Source of the DNA: JBFHNV01 sp041593595
GTDB taxonomy: Bacteria; Pseudomonadota; Gammaproteobacteria; HK1
Direction: 5' to 3'
NCBI GenBank assembly: GCA_041593595.1
Contig: JBFHNV010000001.1
Location: forward strand, 1-64,000
DNA: 64,000 bases
Made by a program: the position numbers and the translations under genes. The notes under the pieces were generated by a model. That model saw only the letters and a list, made by a program, of their open reading frames with translations. It had not been told where the DNA came from and ran no database searches. Each line of letters starts with the position of its first letter. Position 1 is the first letter of the stretch. Positions 43,158 to 51,560 of the stretch are shown piece by piece.

Positions 43158-43580
43158 TCACCGTCTCGCCACCGCCGCCGGCATCACCGCGAACGCCAGG
43201 AGCAGCGCCACGTACACCGCGCCCGCGATCGGATCCCGCGATGCGATGTACTGATCCAGTGTCAGCCCCCGCAGCGCGAGCACCACGGTGAGCTCGGCCA
43301 GCAGCACGAGCGCGAGGGCAATCCCGCCCGCGGCGAGCAGCGGGGCCGCGCTCGGCGCACTGATCAGGCGGTGCGCCACCCAGCGCGCCGCGAGCACTAT
43401 CGCCAGCAGCATGATCGGCGCCTCCATCAGCTCGGCGGCACGTACCCCGAAGCGCGGCTCTGCCCACAGCACCCGGATCGGCCCGAGCACGAAGCCCGCG
43501 GCAAAGACCACGGCGAAGTAGACAGCCCCGGCCTTCAGGACCTGCGCGTACTCACCGCGGGCCACGACCTGCGGCGCCAC
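43158..43580 (-). CDS. Four-helix integral membrane protein of unknown function
   Basis: A 140-residue protein with four hydrophobic segments: AGAVYFAVVFAAGFVLGPIR, ELMEAPIMLLAIVLAARWV, PLLAAGGIALALVLLAELTV and IAGAVYVALLLAFAVMPAAV. Loops contain conserved-looking acidic and Arg residues (RVLWAEPRFGVRAAELME). No named family is recognised. It starts 19 bases downstream of the leuA stop and its own stop overlaps the start region of the TPR gene, so it could be cotranscribed from the leuA promoter. Confidence 0.75.
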   Translation of the reverse strand: MAPQVVARGEYAQVLKAGAVYFAVVFAAGFVLGPIRVLWAEPRFGVRAAELMEAPIMLLAIVLAARWVAHRLISAPSAAPLLAAGGIALALVLLAELTVVLALRGLTLDQYIASRDPIAGAVYVALLLAFAVMPAAVARR

Positions 43581-43598
43581 GCGATCCGACCTCCCTCT

Positions 43599-45281
43599 TC
43601 AGTCCGTGCGTCGCGCCACCAGCCGGTTCAGCGCGCAGCAGGTGGCCCGCAGCGAGGCGATGGTGATGTTGGAGTGCTGGGCGACGCCGAAGGTGCGCCC
43701 GGCGCCGTCGAGCTCCGCCTCCACGTAGGCCACCGCCACCGCGTCGGCGCCGTGCCCGATGGCGTGCTCGTGGAAGTCCACGACCTTGAGCGCCACGCCG
43801 CAGTCCTTCTTGAGTGCGTCCACGAACGCCGCGATGGGGCCGTTGCCCTTGCCGTTGATGGTGTGCTCGTTACCGCTCTCGCGAATGGTGGCGGTCATGC
43901 GCCGCATCTCGCTGGCGTGGGTATCTGGCATGGACCAGTGCTCCACGAACTCGTAGGGGCTGCGTGCGTCCAGGTACTCCTTGCGGAAGAGCTGCCAGAT
44001 GGCGTCGGCGCTGATCTCCTGGCTGGTCTCGTCGGTGACCGCCTGCACCGCCCTGGAGAACTCCACCTGAAGACCCCGCGGCAGGTCGAGCCCGTGATCC
44101 GCGTTCAGGATGTAGGCGACGCCGCCCTTCCCGGACTGGCTGTTGACGCGGATGATGGCCTCGTAGCTGCGCCCGAGATCCTGCGGGTCGATGGGCAGGT
44201 AAGGCACCTCCCACATCCCGCTGTTGCTCTTCTCCAGCGCCGCCATGCCCTTCTTGATGGCGTCCTGGTGGGAACCAGAGAACGCCGTGAACACCAGGTC
44301 TCCGGCGTAGGGATGGCGCGGGTGCACCGGCAGCTGGTTGCAGTACTCCGCCACCTCGCGCAGGTCGTCGATGTCGGACAGGTCCAGCTTCGGGTCGACC
44401 CCCTGGGTGTAGAGGTTGCCGGCCAGCGTGACCACGTCCACGTTGCCGGTGCGCTCGCCGTTGCCGAACAGGGTGCCCTCGATGCGCTCGGCGCCCGCCA
44501 TCACGCCCAGCTCGGCGGCGGCCACGCCGGTACCGCGGTCGTTGTGAGGGTGCAGGCTCAGCACGATGCTGTCGCGCCGCGCCAGGTTGCGGCTCATCCA
44601 CTCGATCTGGTCGGCGTAGATGTTGGGCGTCGCCATCTCCACGGTGGCCGGCAGGTTGATGATGGCCTTGCGCTGCGGCGTCGGCTCCCACACGTCGCAC
44701 ACCGCATCGCAGACCTCCACGGCGTAGTCCAGCTCGGTGCCCGTGAAGCTCTCCGGCGAGTACTGGTAGATGATCTCGGTGCCGTCCATCTTCTCCGCGA
44801 GCTCGCGCACCAGGGCCGCGCCGCGCACCGCGATGTCACGGATGCCGTCCCGCTCGAGGCCGAACACCACGCGGCGCTGCAGGGTGGACGTGGAGTTGTA
44901 CAGGTGCAGGATGGCCCGCTTCGCGCCGGCCAGGCTCTCGTAGGTGCGCTGGATGAGCTCCGGACGCGCCTGGGTGAGCACCTGGATCACCACGTCGTCG
45001 GGCACGAGGCCCTCGTCGATGAGCTTGCGGGTGAAGTCGAAGTCGGTCTGGGAGGCCGACGGGAAGCCCACCTCGATCTCCTTGAACCCCATCCTCACCA
45101 GCGTCTGGAACATGCGCAGCTTGCGCTTGCCGTCCATGGGGTCGACCAGTGCCTGGTTGCCGTCGCGAAGATCCACGCTGCACCAGGTGGGCGCCTCGGT
45201 GATGGTGCGCGAGGGCCAGGTTCGATCCGTCAGGTTGATGGGCTCGAAGGGCCGGTACTTGCCGGCGGGCATCTGCATCAT
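43599..45281 (-). CDS. leuA: 2-isopropylmalate synthase
   Basis: A 560-residue enzyme of the LeuA type II (longer) class. The N-terminus MMQMPAGKYRPFEPINLTDR precedes the catalytic block WCSVDLRDGNQALVDPM (metal Asp and Arg), then SLHPHNDRGTGVAAAELGVM with the two metal His and the GNGERTGNVDVVTLA region. The C-terminal leucine-binding regulatory domain runs from about residue 430 to 560 (EHWSMPDTHASEMRRMTATI, VVDFHEHAIGHGADAVAVAY). It condenses acetyl-CoA with 2-oxoisovalerate in leucine biosynthesis. No other leu genes are adjacent, a common arrangement for this class. Length is normal. Confidence 0.97.
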   Translation of the reverse strand: MMQMPAGKYRPFEPINLTDRTWPSRTITEAPTWCSVDLRDGNQALVDPMDGKRKLRMFQTLVRMGFKEIEVGFPSASQTDFDFTRKLIDEGLVPDDVVIQVLTQARPELIQRTYESLAGAKRAILHLYNSTSTLQRRVVFGLERDGIRDIAVRGAALVRELAEKMDGTEIIYQYSPESFTGTELDYAVEVCDAVCDVWEPTPQRKAIINLPATVEMATPNIYADQIEWMSRNLARRDSIVLSLHPHNDRGTGVAAAELGVMAGAERIEGTLFGNGERTGNVDVVTLAGNLYTQGVDPKLDLSDIDDLREVAEYCNQLPVHPRHPYAGDLVFTAFSGSHQDAIKKGMAALEKSNSGMWEVPYLPIDPQDLGRSYEAIIRVNSQSGKGGVAYILNADHGLDLPRGLQVEFSRAVQAVTDETSQEISADAIWQLFRKEYLDARSPYEFVEHWSMPDTHASEMRRMTATIRESGNEHTINGKGNGPIAAFVDALKKDCGVALKVVDFHEHAIGHGADAVAVAYVEAELDGAGRTFGVAQHSNITIASLRATCCALNRLVARRTD

Positions 45282-45383
45282 GGAACTACGTCTCCGCCGC
45301 GCGGGCCCCGGACCCGCTCGGCCGCCTGGAATGAACTTGTCGAATGATAATGCAGCCTTGCCCGGGTGCCGAGTTGAGCGGGA

Positions 45384-45920
45384 TCAACGGCACGTGGTGC
45401 CGGTGCCGCGCAGGCAGGCCAGGTTCTCGAGGAAGACCTGGCGCTGGGCCCGGGCAAACGCCACGAGGTGGCCGCCGGCCACCGCAAGACGCTCGTAGCG
45501 CTCCAGATCCTCTCGCGACCCCTCGCGCCAGTAGCCGACGAAGAGCTGGACGGGCAGGGGCTTGAGCGCCGGCAGGGTGTTGTAGGCGGCTCCGGAGGGC
45601 CGTCGCGCCCCGGAAGCAGGCGGCGCTCACCCGGGTAGCCCCGGAACAGATAAAAGGGATCGTCGGCGCCCAGGTACTGGGGGACGTAGTCCCCCTCGCG
45701 GCCGGTCACCGTGAGGTCTGGGGCGGCCAGCAGTGGCTCGTCGCCGAAGCCCATCAGGTAGCGCACCGCGGGCGGATCGGCGAATCGCACCGCGCGCCGC
45801 CGCGCCGGGCCTGCTCGCGCCACGCCTCGAAGCCCGGGTGCTGGGAAAAACTCGCGGCCGTTGCGCTGCCCGCGGCCAGCGCGGCCGCCAGCAGACCCCA
45901 CGCACGGGTGTCGGCGACTA
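45384..45920 (-). pseudogene. Frameshifted remnant of an exported protein gene
   Basis: Three consecutive minus-strand pieces lie in three frames: a signal-peptide-like GLLAAALAAGSATAASFSQH plus PGFEAWREQARR (about 45800-45905), then RYLMGFGDEPLLAAPDLTVT, GREGDYVPQYLGADDPFYLF (about 45600-45770), then LPVQLFVGYWREGSREDLER through FLENLACLRGTGTTCR (45384-45590). Each piece has good composition, so two indels break what was probably one gene of about 175 codons, or the sequence has errors. The exact start cannot be fixed. The product family is not recognised. Confidence 0.6.
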
Positions 45921-45957
45921 TATTTCCGCACCGCAAGCCCCGTCTCGAGGATCCTCC

Positions 45958-46668
45958 ATGCCACGTCCCCTGTGCGTACCCTGCCTGGCCGCCGTCCTCG
46001 CCCTCGCGGCCGGCGCCGCCGCGGGCCACGATAACCCGCCGCGCTACGACCAGGTCCACCTGTCCGCCAGCGCCGGCGCCGAGGTGGACACCGACCTGCT
46101 CGTGGCGGTGCTGTTCCGGGAGGAGCAGTCGGATGTGCAGGCAACCGCCGCGGACGAGGTCAACCGCGCCGTGCGCTGGGCCATCGACCAGGCCAAGGCC
46201 GCGGGCGTGAGCGTCGAGACGTCGGCCTATCGCACCCAGCCCGTCTACCAGAAGCAGCAGATTCGCGGCTGGCGGGTGCACCAGAGCATCCGCCTCGAGT
46301 CCCGGGACCCGGACAAGCTTGCGGCCCTGCTGGGCGAGCTGCAGCAACGCCTGTCCATCCAGTCCCTCGGCAACGAGCTCTCACCGCAGGCACGCAAGGC
46401 CGCCGAGGACGCCCTCATCGGCGCGGCCGTGGACGCGTTCCAGGCCCGGGCCGCCCTCATCGCCACGACGCTGAAGCGCGACGGCCACCGCATCGTGAGC
46501 CTGGACGTGAGTACCTCCGGCGCGGCGCCGCCCCCCGGGATCGTGATGCGCGCGACGGCGATGGAGTCCGCGGCGCCACCGGCGCCACCGGCGGTGGAGC
46601 CCGGCACGCTGACGGTGGAGGTGCACGTGAGCGGGACGGTGGAGCTCAACGCGCCGCGCAGGAAGTGA
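45958..46668 (+). CDS. SIMPL-domain (DUF541) periplasmic protein
   Basis: A 236-residue protein with signal peptide MPRPLCVPCLAAVLALAAGA, cut after AAAGH. The SIMPL domain begins YDQVHLSASAGAEVDTDLLV and includes RAVRWAIDQAKAAGVSVETS, YQKQQIRGWRVHQSIRLESR and QARKAAEDALIGAAVDAFQA. SIMPL proteins (YggE-like) are periplasmic, oligomeric, and reported to reduce oxidative stress; the mechanism is unknown. A Pro-rich linker and a C-terminal strand (TVEVHVSGTVELN) complete it. It stands alone; the gene on the opposite strand upstream is a pseudogene. Confidence 0.88.
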   Translation: MPRPLCVPCLAAVLALAAGAAAGHDNPPRYDQVHLSASAGAEVDTDLLVAVLFREEQSDVQATAADEVNRAVRWAIDQAKAAGVSVETSAYRTQPVYQKQQIRGWRVHQSIRLESRDPDKLAALLGELQQRLSIQSLGNELSPQARKAAEDALIGAAVDAFQARAALIATTLKRDGHRIVSLDVSTSGAAPPPGIVMRATAMESAAPPAPPAVEPGTLTVEVHVSGTVELNAPRRK

Positions 46669-46716
46669 CTGCGCCCCCGGGGCGCAGGCGCGGCCCGGGA
46701 CCGCGGTGCGACGGGA

Positions 46717-47616
46717 TCAGCCCGCGCAGAGGGCGCGGGCGCGGCGGCGCAGGTCGCCGTCCTCGCCCAGACGCACGCAGCCCTTCGGCAGCGCCTCCGC
46801 GTCCAGGCAGCGGGTGGAGCAGCCGCCCAGCCACAGCTCGCAAGCCTCCGGCAGGCGAGCCCGCAGGTCGGTGATCGCCGCCAGCAGGTCCCGGTCGGCG
46901 GATCGGGTGACACAGCTCAGGCCCACGCAGCGCGCCGCGGTGGCCTTGGCCGCGGCCACCATGTCCAGCGGCGGGATGTCGGGGCCCAGGTAGACGCAGT
47001 CCAGCCCCTCCGAGGCGGCCGTCAGGGCCGTGACCATGAGCCCGATGTCGTGGTACTCGCCGGGCAGGGTGGCCAGCACCAGCACCGGCCCGTGGGCCCG
47101 GCGCCGGTAGGTGGCGACGAGGGATCCCAGAGTGCGCCGCACGCTGGCACTGAGCAGGCGCTCCTGGGCCGTGGTGAGCTCGCCCCGGTGCCAGCGCTCC
47201 CCGACCGCCTGCATGGCCGGGCCCACCACGTCGCGCACGAGCACGTCCGGCTCCAGCATCATGGCGGCGAGACCCAGCACCTCGTCACATTCGTCGCCAC
47301 GGTAACGCTCCACCGCGTCCAGGAGGCGGGCCACCAGGTGGCCCAGCTGCCCGTCCGGCTCCCGCGCCGCTTCCGCGGGGCAAGCCTGGCACACGCGTCC
47401 GAGCTCCTCCGCGCTCAGGCAGGCCAGCCGGCTGATGGCATGACCGAGCTCGGTGGCGCGGCGCAAGAGACGCAGGCGCTCCACGTCCTCGGGGGCGTAC
47501 ACTCGGCGACCCCGCTCGTCGCGCCGGGGCTGGATGACCTCGTAGCGGCGCTCCCAGGCGCGAAGCGTCGCCGGCGGCACCCCGCTCATGCGCGAAGCGG
47601 CTGTCACGCTGTACAT
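46717..47616 (-). CDS. MerR-family regulator with a cobalamin-binding domain (CarH/LitR-like)
   Basis: A 299-residue protein. Residues 1-70 form the MerR winged helix (MYSVTAASRMSGVPPATLRA, WERRYEVIQPRRDERGRRVY). Residues 85-165 resemble the helical cap, with AVGERWHRGELTTAQERLLS in place of the Wx9EH motif: the Trp is kept, the His is Arg. Residues 175-285 form the B12-binding Rossmann fold with LPGEYHDIGLMVTALT (E-x-H-x-x-G, where the His is the lower cobalt ligand) and VYLGPDIPPLDM. CarH/LitR proteins repress in the dark and release DNA when adenosylcobalamin is photolysed. The missing upper His may change light sensing. Divergent from the sigma factor gene. Confidence 0.9.
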   Translation of the reverse strand: MYSVTAASRMSGVPPATLRAWERRYEVIQPRRDERGRRVYAPEDVERLRLLRRATELGHAISRLACLSAEELGRVCQACPAEAAREPDGQLGHLVARLLDAVERYRGDECDEVLGLAAMMLEPDVLVRDVVGPAMQAVGERWHRGELTTAQERLLSASVRRTLGSLVATYRRRAHGPVLVLATLPGEYHDIGLMVTALTAASEGLDCVYLGPDIPPLDMVAAAKATAARCVGLSCVTRSADRDLLAAITDLRARLPEACELWLGGCSTRCLDAEALPKGCVRLGEDGDLRRRARALCAG

Positions 47617-47662
47617 GATGACTAAATGTCCATGATTTGTCCGGGGAGTCTACTTGTGCAAA

Positions 47663-47694
47663 GCCTGTACAGGCAAAACTTGCATCCCTATACT
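47663..47694 (+). promoter_or_regulatory. Predicted sigma-gene promoter with an overlapping palindromic operator
   Basis: A perfect 12-bp palindrome GCCTGTACAGGC lies at 47663-47674. Within it TGTACA (47666-47671) matches a -35 box at 4 of 6, and 17 bases later TATACT (47689-47694) is a good -10 box. A repressor bound at the palindrome would block the promoter of the sigma factor gene at 47766. The same interval serves the divergent MerR-B12 gene, so self-repression is also possible. Confidence 0.55.
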
Positions 47695-47765
47695 GAAACT
47701 CCTTCCCGGCGCCACGCTCCAAGGACCGGGACCCGTCCGATCGCCTGACAAGAAAGCCCGACTCA

Positions 47766-49238
47766 ATGGACACGGAACTCGATCGCGAAGATTTCGACCG
47801 GGTCGCGACCATCGAGGAGCTGGAGGCCCTGGAGGCCACCGACGCCCTCGAGGTCGCCAACCCCGACGCGCCCCAGCAGGCGTCCGAGGACGAGGCGGCC
47901 CTCGAGCCCGAGTCTCATGCCACCTCCGAGCAGGAGGGTGGCTACGGTACTTATGGCCACGTCATCCGCCAGCGCCCGCTGCTCACCGCCGAGCAGGAGC
48001 AGGCCCTCGGCGAGCGGCTGCTGGCCGCGCGTCTGGAGATGACCGACGCGCTGTCCGTGGTGCCCGCGATCGTGGCACAGCTCGTGGACTCCTGGGACGA
48101 GGCCCTGGCCGGCGAGCGGCCCATCTCCGAGGTGCTGCAGTGGCCCCTGGGCGAGCCGCGGCGTCAGGACGAGAGCGAGCCGTCGGACACCGCGGACCTC
48201 AGCCCCCGCGAGCGCATGAAGCTGATGGACGAGCGCCATGAGCGCTGGCGCGCCGGGCGCGCCCGGCGCCGGGCCACCGGGGCGGGCCGCTGCCCGCCGG
48301 CGCTCAAGGCCCTCTTCAACGAGACCGCGCCGGCATTCGCCATGCTCTGCGAGCTGCGCTCGCTGGCCGAGACGCTGGTGCGCGAGCTGGACCAGGTGCG
48401 CGGACGCAGCGCCGCGGCAAAGCGCCGCCGCGCCGCCATCGAGGACCGCGCCGGCACCGACTCGAAGACGCTGCGTCGTGCGGTGGACCGCGCTCGCGGC
48501 GCCGAGGCCCGCTTCCAGGCCTCGCGGCGGATCATGTTCGAGTCCAACATCCGGCTGGTCTTCTACATTGCCGGCAAGTTCGTCAACAACGGCCTGACCC
48601 TGGACGACCTGGTCCAGGAGGGCTCCATCGGACTGCTGCGGGCCGTGGAGAAGTTCGATCACCGCCTGGGCTACAAGTTCTCCACGTACGCCAGCACCTG
48701 GATCTGGCAGGCGGTCACCCGGGCCATCGCCAACCAGCGGCGCACGGTGCGGGTCCCGGCTCACCTGCACGACAAGATGCTGAAGGTGCGTAGCGCGGCG
48801 GCGGCCTTCGAGCAGCGCAGCGGGCGCGCGCCCAGCATGCCGGAGCTGGCGAAGGAGACGGACCTGCCGGAGAGCACGGTGCGCCGTGCCCTGGACGCCT
48901 CGCGCTCGGCGCTGTCCCTGGACGCGCCCATCGCGGCGGCGGATTCCACCACCTTCGGCGAGCTCACGCCGGACCGCTCCCTGCGCGACGCCCACGAGCC
49001 GGTGTTCGAGGACGAGCTCACCCGCAAGCTGGAGGACCTGCTCTCGGAGCTGCCGCCGCGGGAGGCCATGATCCTGCGGCTGCGTCACGGCCTGGGGGGC
49101 ACCGAGAGCCATACGCTGGAGGAGATCGGGGCGCTGCTCAGCATCACCCGCGAGCGTACCCGCCAGCTCCAGAACCGGGCGCTGAAGAGCCTCAAGGAAC
49201 GGCTGGATCCGCGCCTGGCGGAGGCCTTCGCCGAGTAG
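47766..49238 (+). CDS. RpoD-like alternative sigma factor (group 2 sigma-70)
   Basis: A 490-residue sigma factor without the usual RpoD region 1.1; it has an acidic N-terminus (residues 1-60) and region 1.2 YGTYGHVIRQRPLLTAEQEQ, then a helical non-conserved insert (about 90-240). Regions 2.1-2.4: FESNIRLVFYIAGKFVNNGL, TLDDLVQEGSIGLLRAVEKF, GYKFSTYASTWIWQAVTRAI and NQRRTVRVPAHLHDK. Region 4.2: HTLEEIGALLSITRERTRQL. The 2.4 and 4.2 residues that read promoters are close to RpoD, but WIWQ and Leu/Ser changes in 4.2 suggest a stress or stationary-type regulon. Divergence from the B12-binding MerR gene suggests light- or cobalamin-linked control. Confidence 0.93.
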   Translation: MDTELDREDFDRVATIEELEALEATDALEVANPDAPQQASEDEAALEPESHATSEQEGGYGTYGHVIRQRPLLTAEQEQALGERLLAARLEMTDALSVVPAIVAQLVDSWDEALAGERPISEVLQWPLGEPRRQDESEPSDTADLSPRERMKLMDERHERWRAGRARRRATGAGRCPPALKALFNETAPAFAMLCELRSLAETLVRELDQVRGRSAAAKRRRAAIEDRAGTDSKTLRRAVDRARGAEARFQASRRIMFESNIRLVFYIAGKFVNNGLTLDDLVQEGSIGLLRAVEKFDHRLGYKFSTYASTWIWQAVTRAIANQRRTVRVPAHLHDKMLKVRSAAAAFEQRSGRAPSMPELAKETDLPESTVRRALDASRSALSLDAPIAAADSTTFGELTPDRSLRDAHEPVFEDELTRKLEDLLSELPPREAMILRLRHGLGGTESHTLEEIGALLSITRERTRQLQNRALKSLKERLDPRLAEAFAE

Positions 49239-49498
49239 CCTGCCGCGGCCGCGCGGTCGCCATCACGCATGCCACCGGTGCCGCACCGGGGCGCCGCCAT
49301 GTCTGGCTCCCACGAACCCTTCCCGGTCGCAGCAGCGGGGCACGCACCGGGTGCGCGAGGACGGCCCGAAGGGCGGCCGACGGTGGGCCGGCACACCGGT
49401 CCCGGATCCCGTCCCCCGTTGACGAGGGGGAGGGGGGAGCAGGGAGCGAAGCCGCGCCGCTCGACCGCGGCGGCGGCGGGGTTGCCTCGGGCGCCTTC

Positions 49499-50425
49499 CT
49501 AGTACCGCGGCACGTCCGGGTCCACGTCCCGCGACCAGGCGTCGATACCGCCCGCCAGGTTGTGGACGTTGGTGAAGCCCTGCATGCGGAAGTGCTCTGC
49601 CGCCGCCTGGCTACGCTGGCCGGTGTGGCAGTAGAACACCAGGGCGGCGTCCTTGGGCAGCGACTCCACGTAAGCCATGCCGCCCTCGTCCAGGGCGCGG
49701 GCACCCTGGATGGAGGCGCGGGCGCGCTCGTCGGCCGGGCGCACGTCGATGAGCTGGACTGCCTCCCCGGCGTCTATCCGTGCCTTCAGCTCCGCCGGCG
49801 CGAGCTGCTTGACCGGCGCCGGGGCATTGGGGTTCTCCACCTTGAAGGCCTTGCCCTGGAAGGTCTCCTCCACGCCCAGCCGGAGCCCCTTCGCCTTCTG
49901 CGCGGTGGCCACGTCCATCAGCACCACGATCCCGTTGGACTCGGCCTTCACCTCGTGGCCCTCGGCGGGGCCCAGGGAGAAGCCGTGCTGCCAGCGGGCA
50001 TCGATGGACAGGTGCACGGACATGCCCGGGTTGCCCTCCAGGGCGCTGCGGATGGTGGCGGCGGCCGCGTCGCTGATGTCGAGCTCCGGCGGCGTGCGGT
50101 CCGGCTCGCCCAGGCCCAGCACCTGGTGCAGCTCGCCGGTGTTGAACATCTGCTTGGTGATGTCGCTGCCGCCCATGAACTCGCCGTTCACGTAGAGCTG
50201 CGGGATGGTCGGCCAGTTCGAGTAGGCCTTGATGCCCTCGCGCACCCCCTGGTCCTCGAGCACGTTGTAGGTGGTGTACTCGGGCACCAGGGAGTCCAGG
50301 ATGCCCACGGTGGCGGCGGAGAAGCCGCACTGGGGCATGCTGCGGGTGCCCTTCATGAACAGCACCACGCGGTCGGAGCGCACCAGCTTCTCGATGCGCT
50401 CGCGGGTCTGCTCGTCGAGGTTCAT
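49499..50425 (-). CDS. Monothiol glutaredoxin (Grx4) fused to an A-type carrier-like domain and a rhodanese domain
   Basis: A 308-residue fusion starting MNLDEQTRERIEKLVRSDRV at ATG 50425. Domain 1 (1-105) is a Grx4-type glutaredoxin with monothiol site SMPQCGFS (Cys33), NWPTIPQLYVNGEFMGGSDI. Domain 2 (about 110-200), LDISDAAAATIRSALEGN then VHLSIDARWQHGF, resembles the A-type carrier (HesB/IscA-like) fold but shows no Cys ligands. Domain 3 (about 205-308), AELKARIDAGEAVQLIDVRP, ends in the rhodanese loop ALVFYCHTGQRSQAAAEHFR with the active Cys. Grx4 proteins assemble Fe-S clusters with BolA-like partners; the rhodanese could supply or accept sulfane sulfur. Confidence 0.9.
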   Translation of the reverse strand: MNLDEQTRERIEKLVRSDRVVLFMKGTRSMPQCGFSAATVGILDSLVPEYTTYNVLEDQGVREGIKAYSNWPTIPQLYVNGEFMGGSDITKQMFNTGELHQVLGLGEPDRTPPELDISDAAAATIRSALEGNPGMSVHLSIDARWQHGFSLGPAEGHEVKAESNGIVVLMDVATAQKAKGLRLGVEETFQGKAFKVENPNAPAPVKQLAPAELKARIDAGEAVQLIDVRPADERARASIQGARALDEGGMAYVESLPKDAALVFYCHTGQRSQAAAEHFRMQGFTNVHNLAGGIDAWSRDVDPDVPRY

Positions 50426-50578
50426 CGCGATTCTCCGGGCGGTTGCCACTGAATGGGACGACGAAAGACGGTAATCCTGCGCCCGGGTTCGCGCAAGGAC
50501 GCCACGCTCTACAATGGGGCACGGGCGTCGGCACGACTCGCCGGGCCCGTGGATCGGCCTTTCCGGGGGGTGAGCAGC

Positions 50579-51499
50579 ATGAAGATCGCGGTGGTGGGGA
50601 CCGGCGCCATGGGCTCGGTGTACGCCGGACTGCTGGCAGACGCCGGCAACGAGGTGTGGGCCGTCGACCTGTGGCGCGAGCACGTGGACGCCATGCGCGA
50701 GAAGGGCCTGCGGGTGGAGGGCGCGAGCGGCGACCGCACGGTGCGCCTGAACGCCACCACCGACCCTGCCGAGGCCGGCCCCTGCGAGCTCGTGATCCTG
50801 GCCACCAAGGCGAGCGGCGTGGCGCCGGCGGCGAAGGCCATGGGACCGCTGCTCCGCGACGACACCCTGATCCTCACCATCCAGAACGGGCTCGGCGCCG
50901 CCGAGCGTATCAGCGAGGTGCGCTCGCCGGACAACATCCTGATCGGCGTGGCCGGCGGCTTCGGCGCATCCATGCGCGGCCCCGGCCACGTGCACCACAA
51001 TGGCATGGAGCTCATCCGCCTGGGCGAGATGAACGGCGGCTCGAGCGAGCGGCTCGCGCGGGTCGAGAAGGTGTGGCGCGACGCCGGCTTCAACGTGAAG
51101 AGCTTCGACGACATCCAGCAGCTCGTGTGGGAGAAGTTCATCTGCAACGTCACCTTCAGCGGACCGTGCACCGTGTTTCGCAAGACCATCGGCGAGGTCA
51201 TGGCCAGCGAGCACGCGTGGGGCGTGGCGCTCCGGTGCGGGCTGGAAGCCCACGCCGCCGGAGCCGCCAAGGGCGTGAAGTTCTCCTTCGACGACGCGGC
51301 TGCCTACATCCACCGCTTCGGCTCGGCCATGCCCGGAGCGCGTCCGTCGATGTTGTTGGACCACCTGGCGCGGCGGCGCTCCGAGATCGACGCCATCAAC
51401 GGCATGGTGCCGGTGGTGGCGAAGCAGGTGGGTACCGAGGCGCCCGCCAACGAGGTGATCTCGGCCATCGTGCGCGAGTTCGAGCAGGATTTCGGCTGA
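50579..51499 (+). CDS. Ketopantoate reductase PanE/ApbA-family protein
   Basis: A 306-residue NADPH-dependent reductase starting at ATG 50579. Rossmann motif MKIAVVGTGAMGSVYAGLLA at the N-terminus, VILATKASGVAPAAKAM with the Lys, IQNGLGAAERISEV with the Asn, and C-terminal LVWEKFICNVTFSGPCTVFR with the catalytic Lys. These are PanE/ApbA blocks. It reduces 2-dehydropantoate to pantoate in CoA biosynthesis, though paralogues act on other 2-oxo acids. The gene stands alone between the divergent Grx4 fusion and the SLC13 permease, no pan genes nearby, so the symbol panE is not asserted. Confidence 0.88.
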   Translation: MKIAVVGTGAMGSVYAGLLADAGNEVWAVDLWREHVDAMREKGLRVEGASGDRTVRLNATTDPAEAGPCELVILATKASGVAPAAKAMGPLLRDDTLILTIQNGLGAAERISEVRSPDNILIGVAGGFGASMRGPGHVHHNGMELIRLGEMNGGSSERLARVEKVWRDAGFNVKSFDDIQQLVWEKFICNVTFSGPCTVFRKTIGEVMASEHAWGVALRCGLEAHAAGAAKGVKFSFDDAAAYIHRFGSAMPGARPSMLLDHLARRRSEIDAINGMVPVVAKQVGTEAPANEVISAIVREFEQDFG

Positions 51500-51560
51500 G
51501 CAGCTGCGGAGGTATCACCGCGCCGGCGAGACCGGCCGCATCCGGCCGCCGCCCGCCCCC

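Noticed and set aside
49239..49498. Short GC-rich hairpin TCCCCC...GGGGGA near 49412-49431 as terminator
   Set aside because: The stem is only 6 bp, no T-tract follows and it is inside a low-complexity GC stretch.
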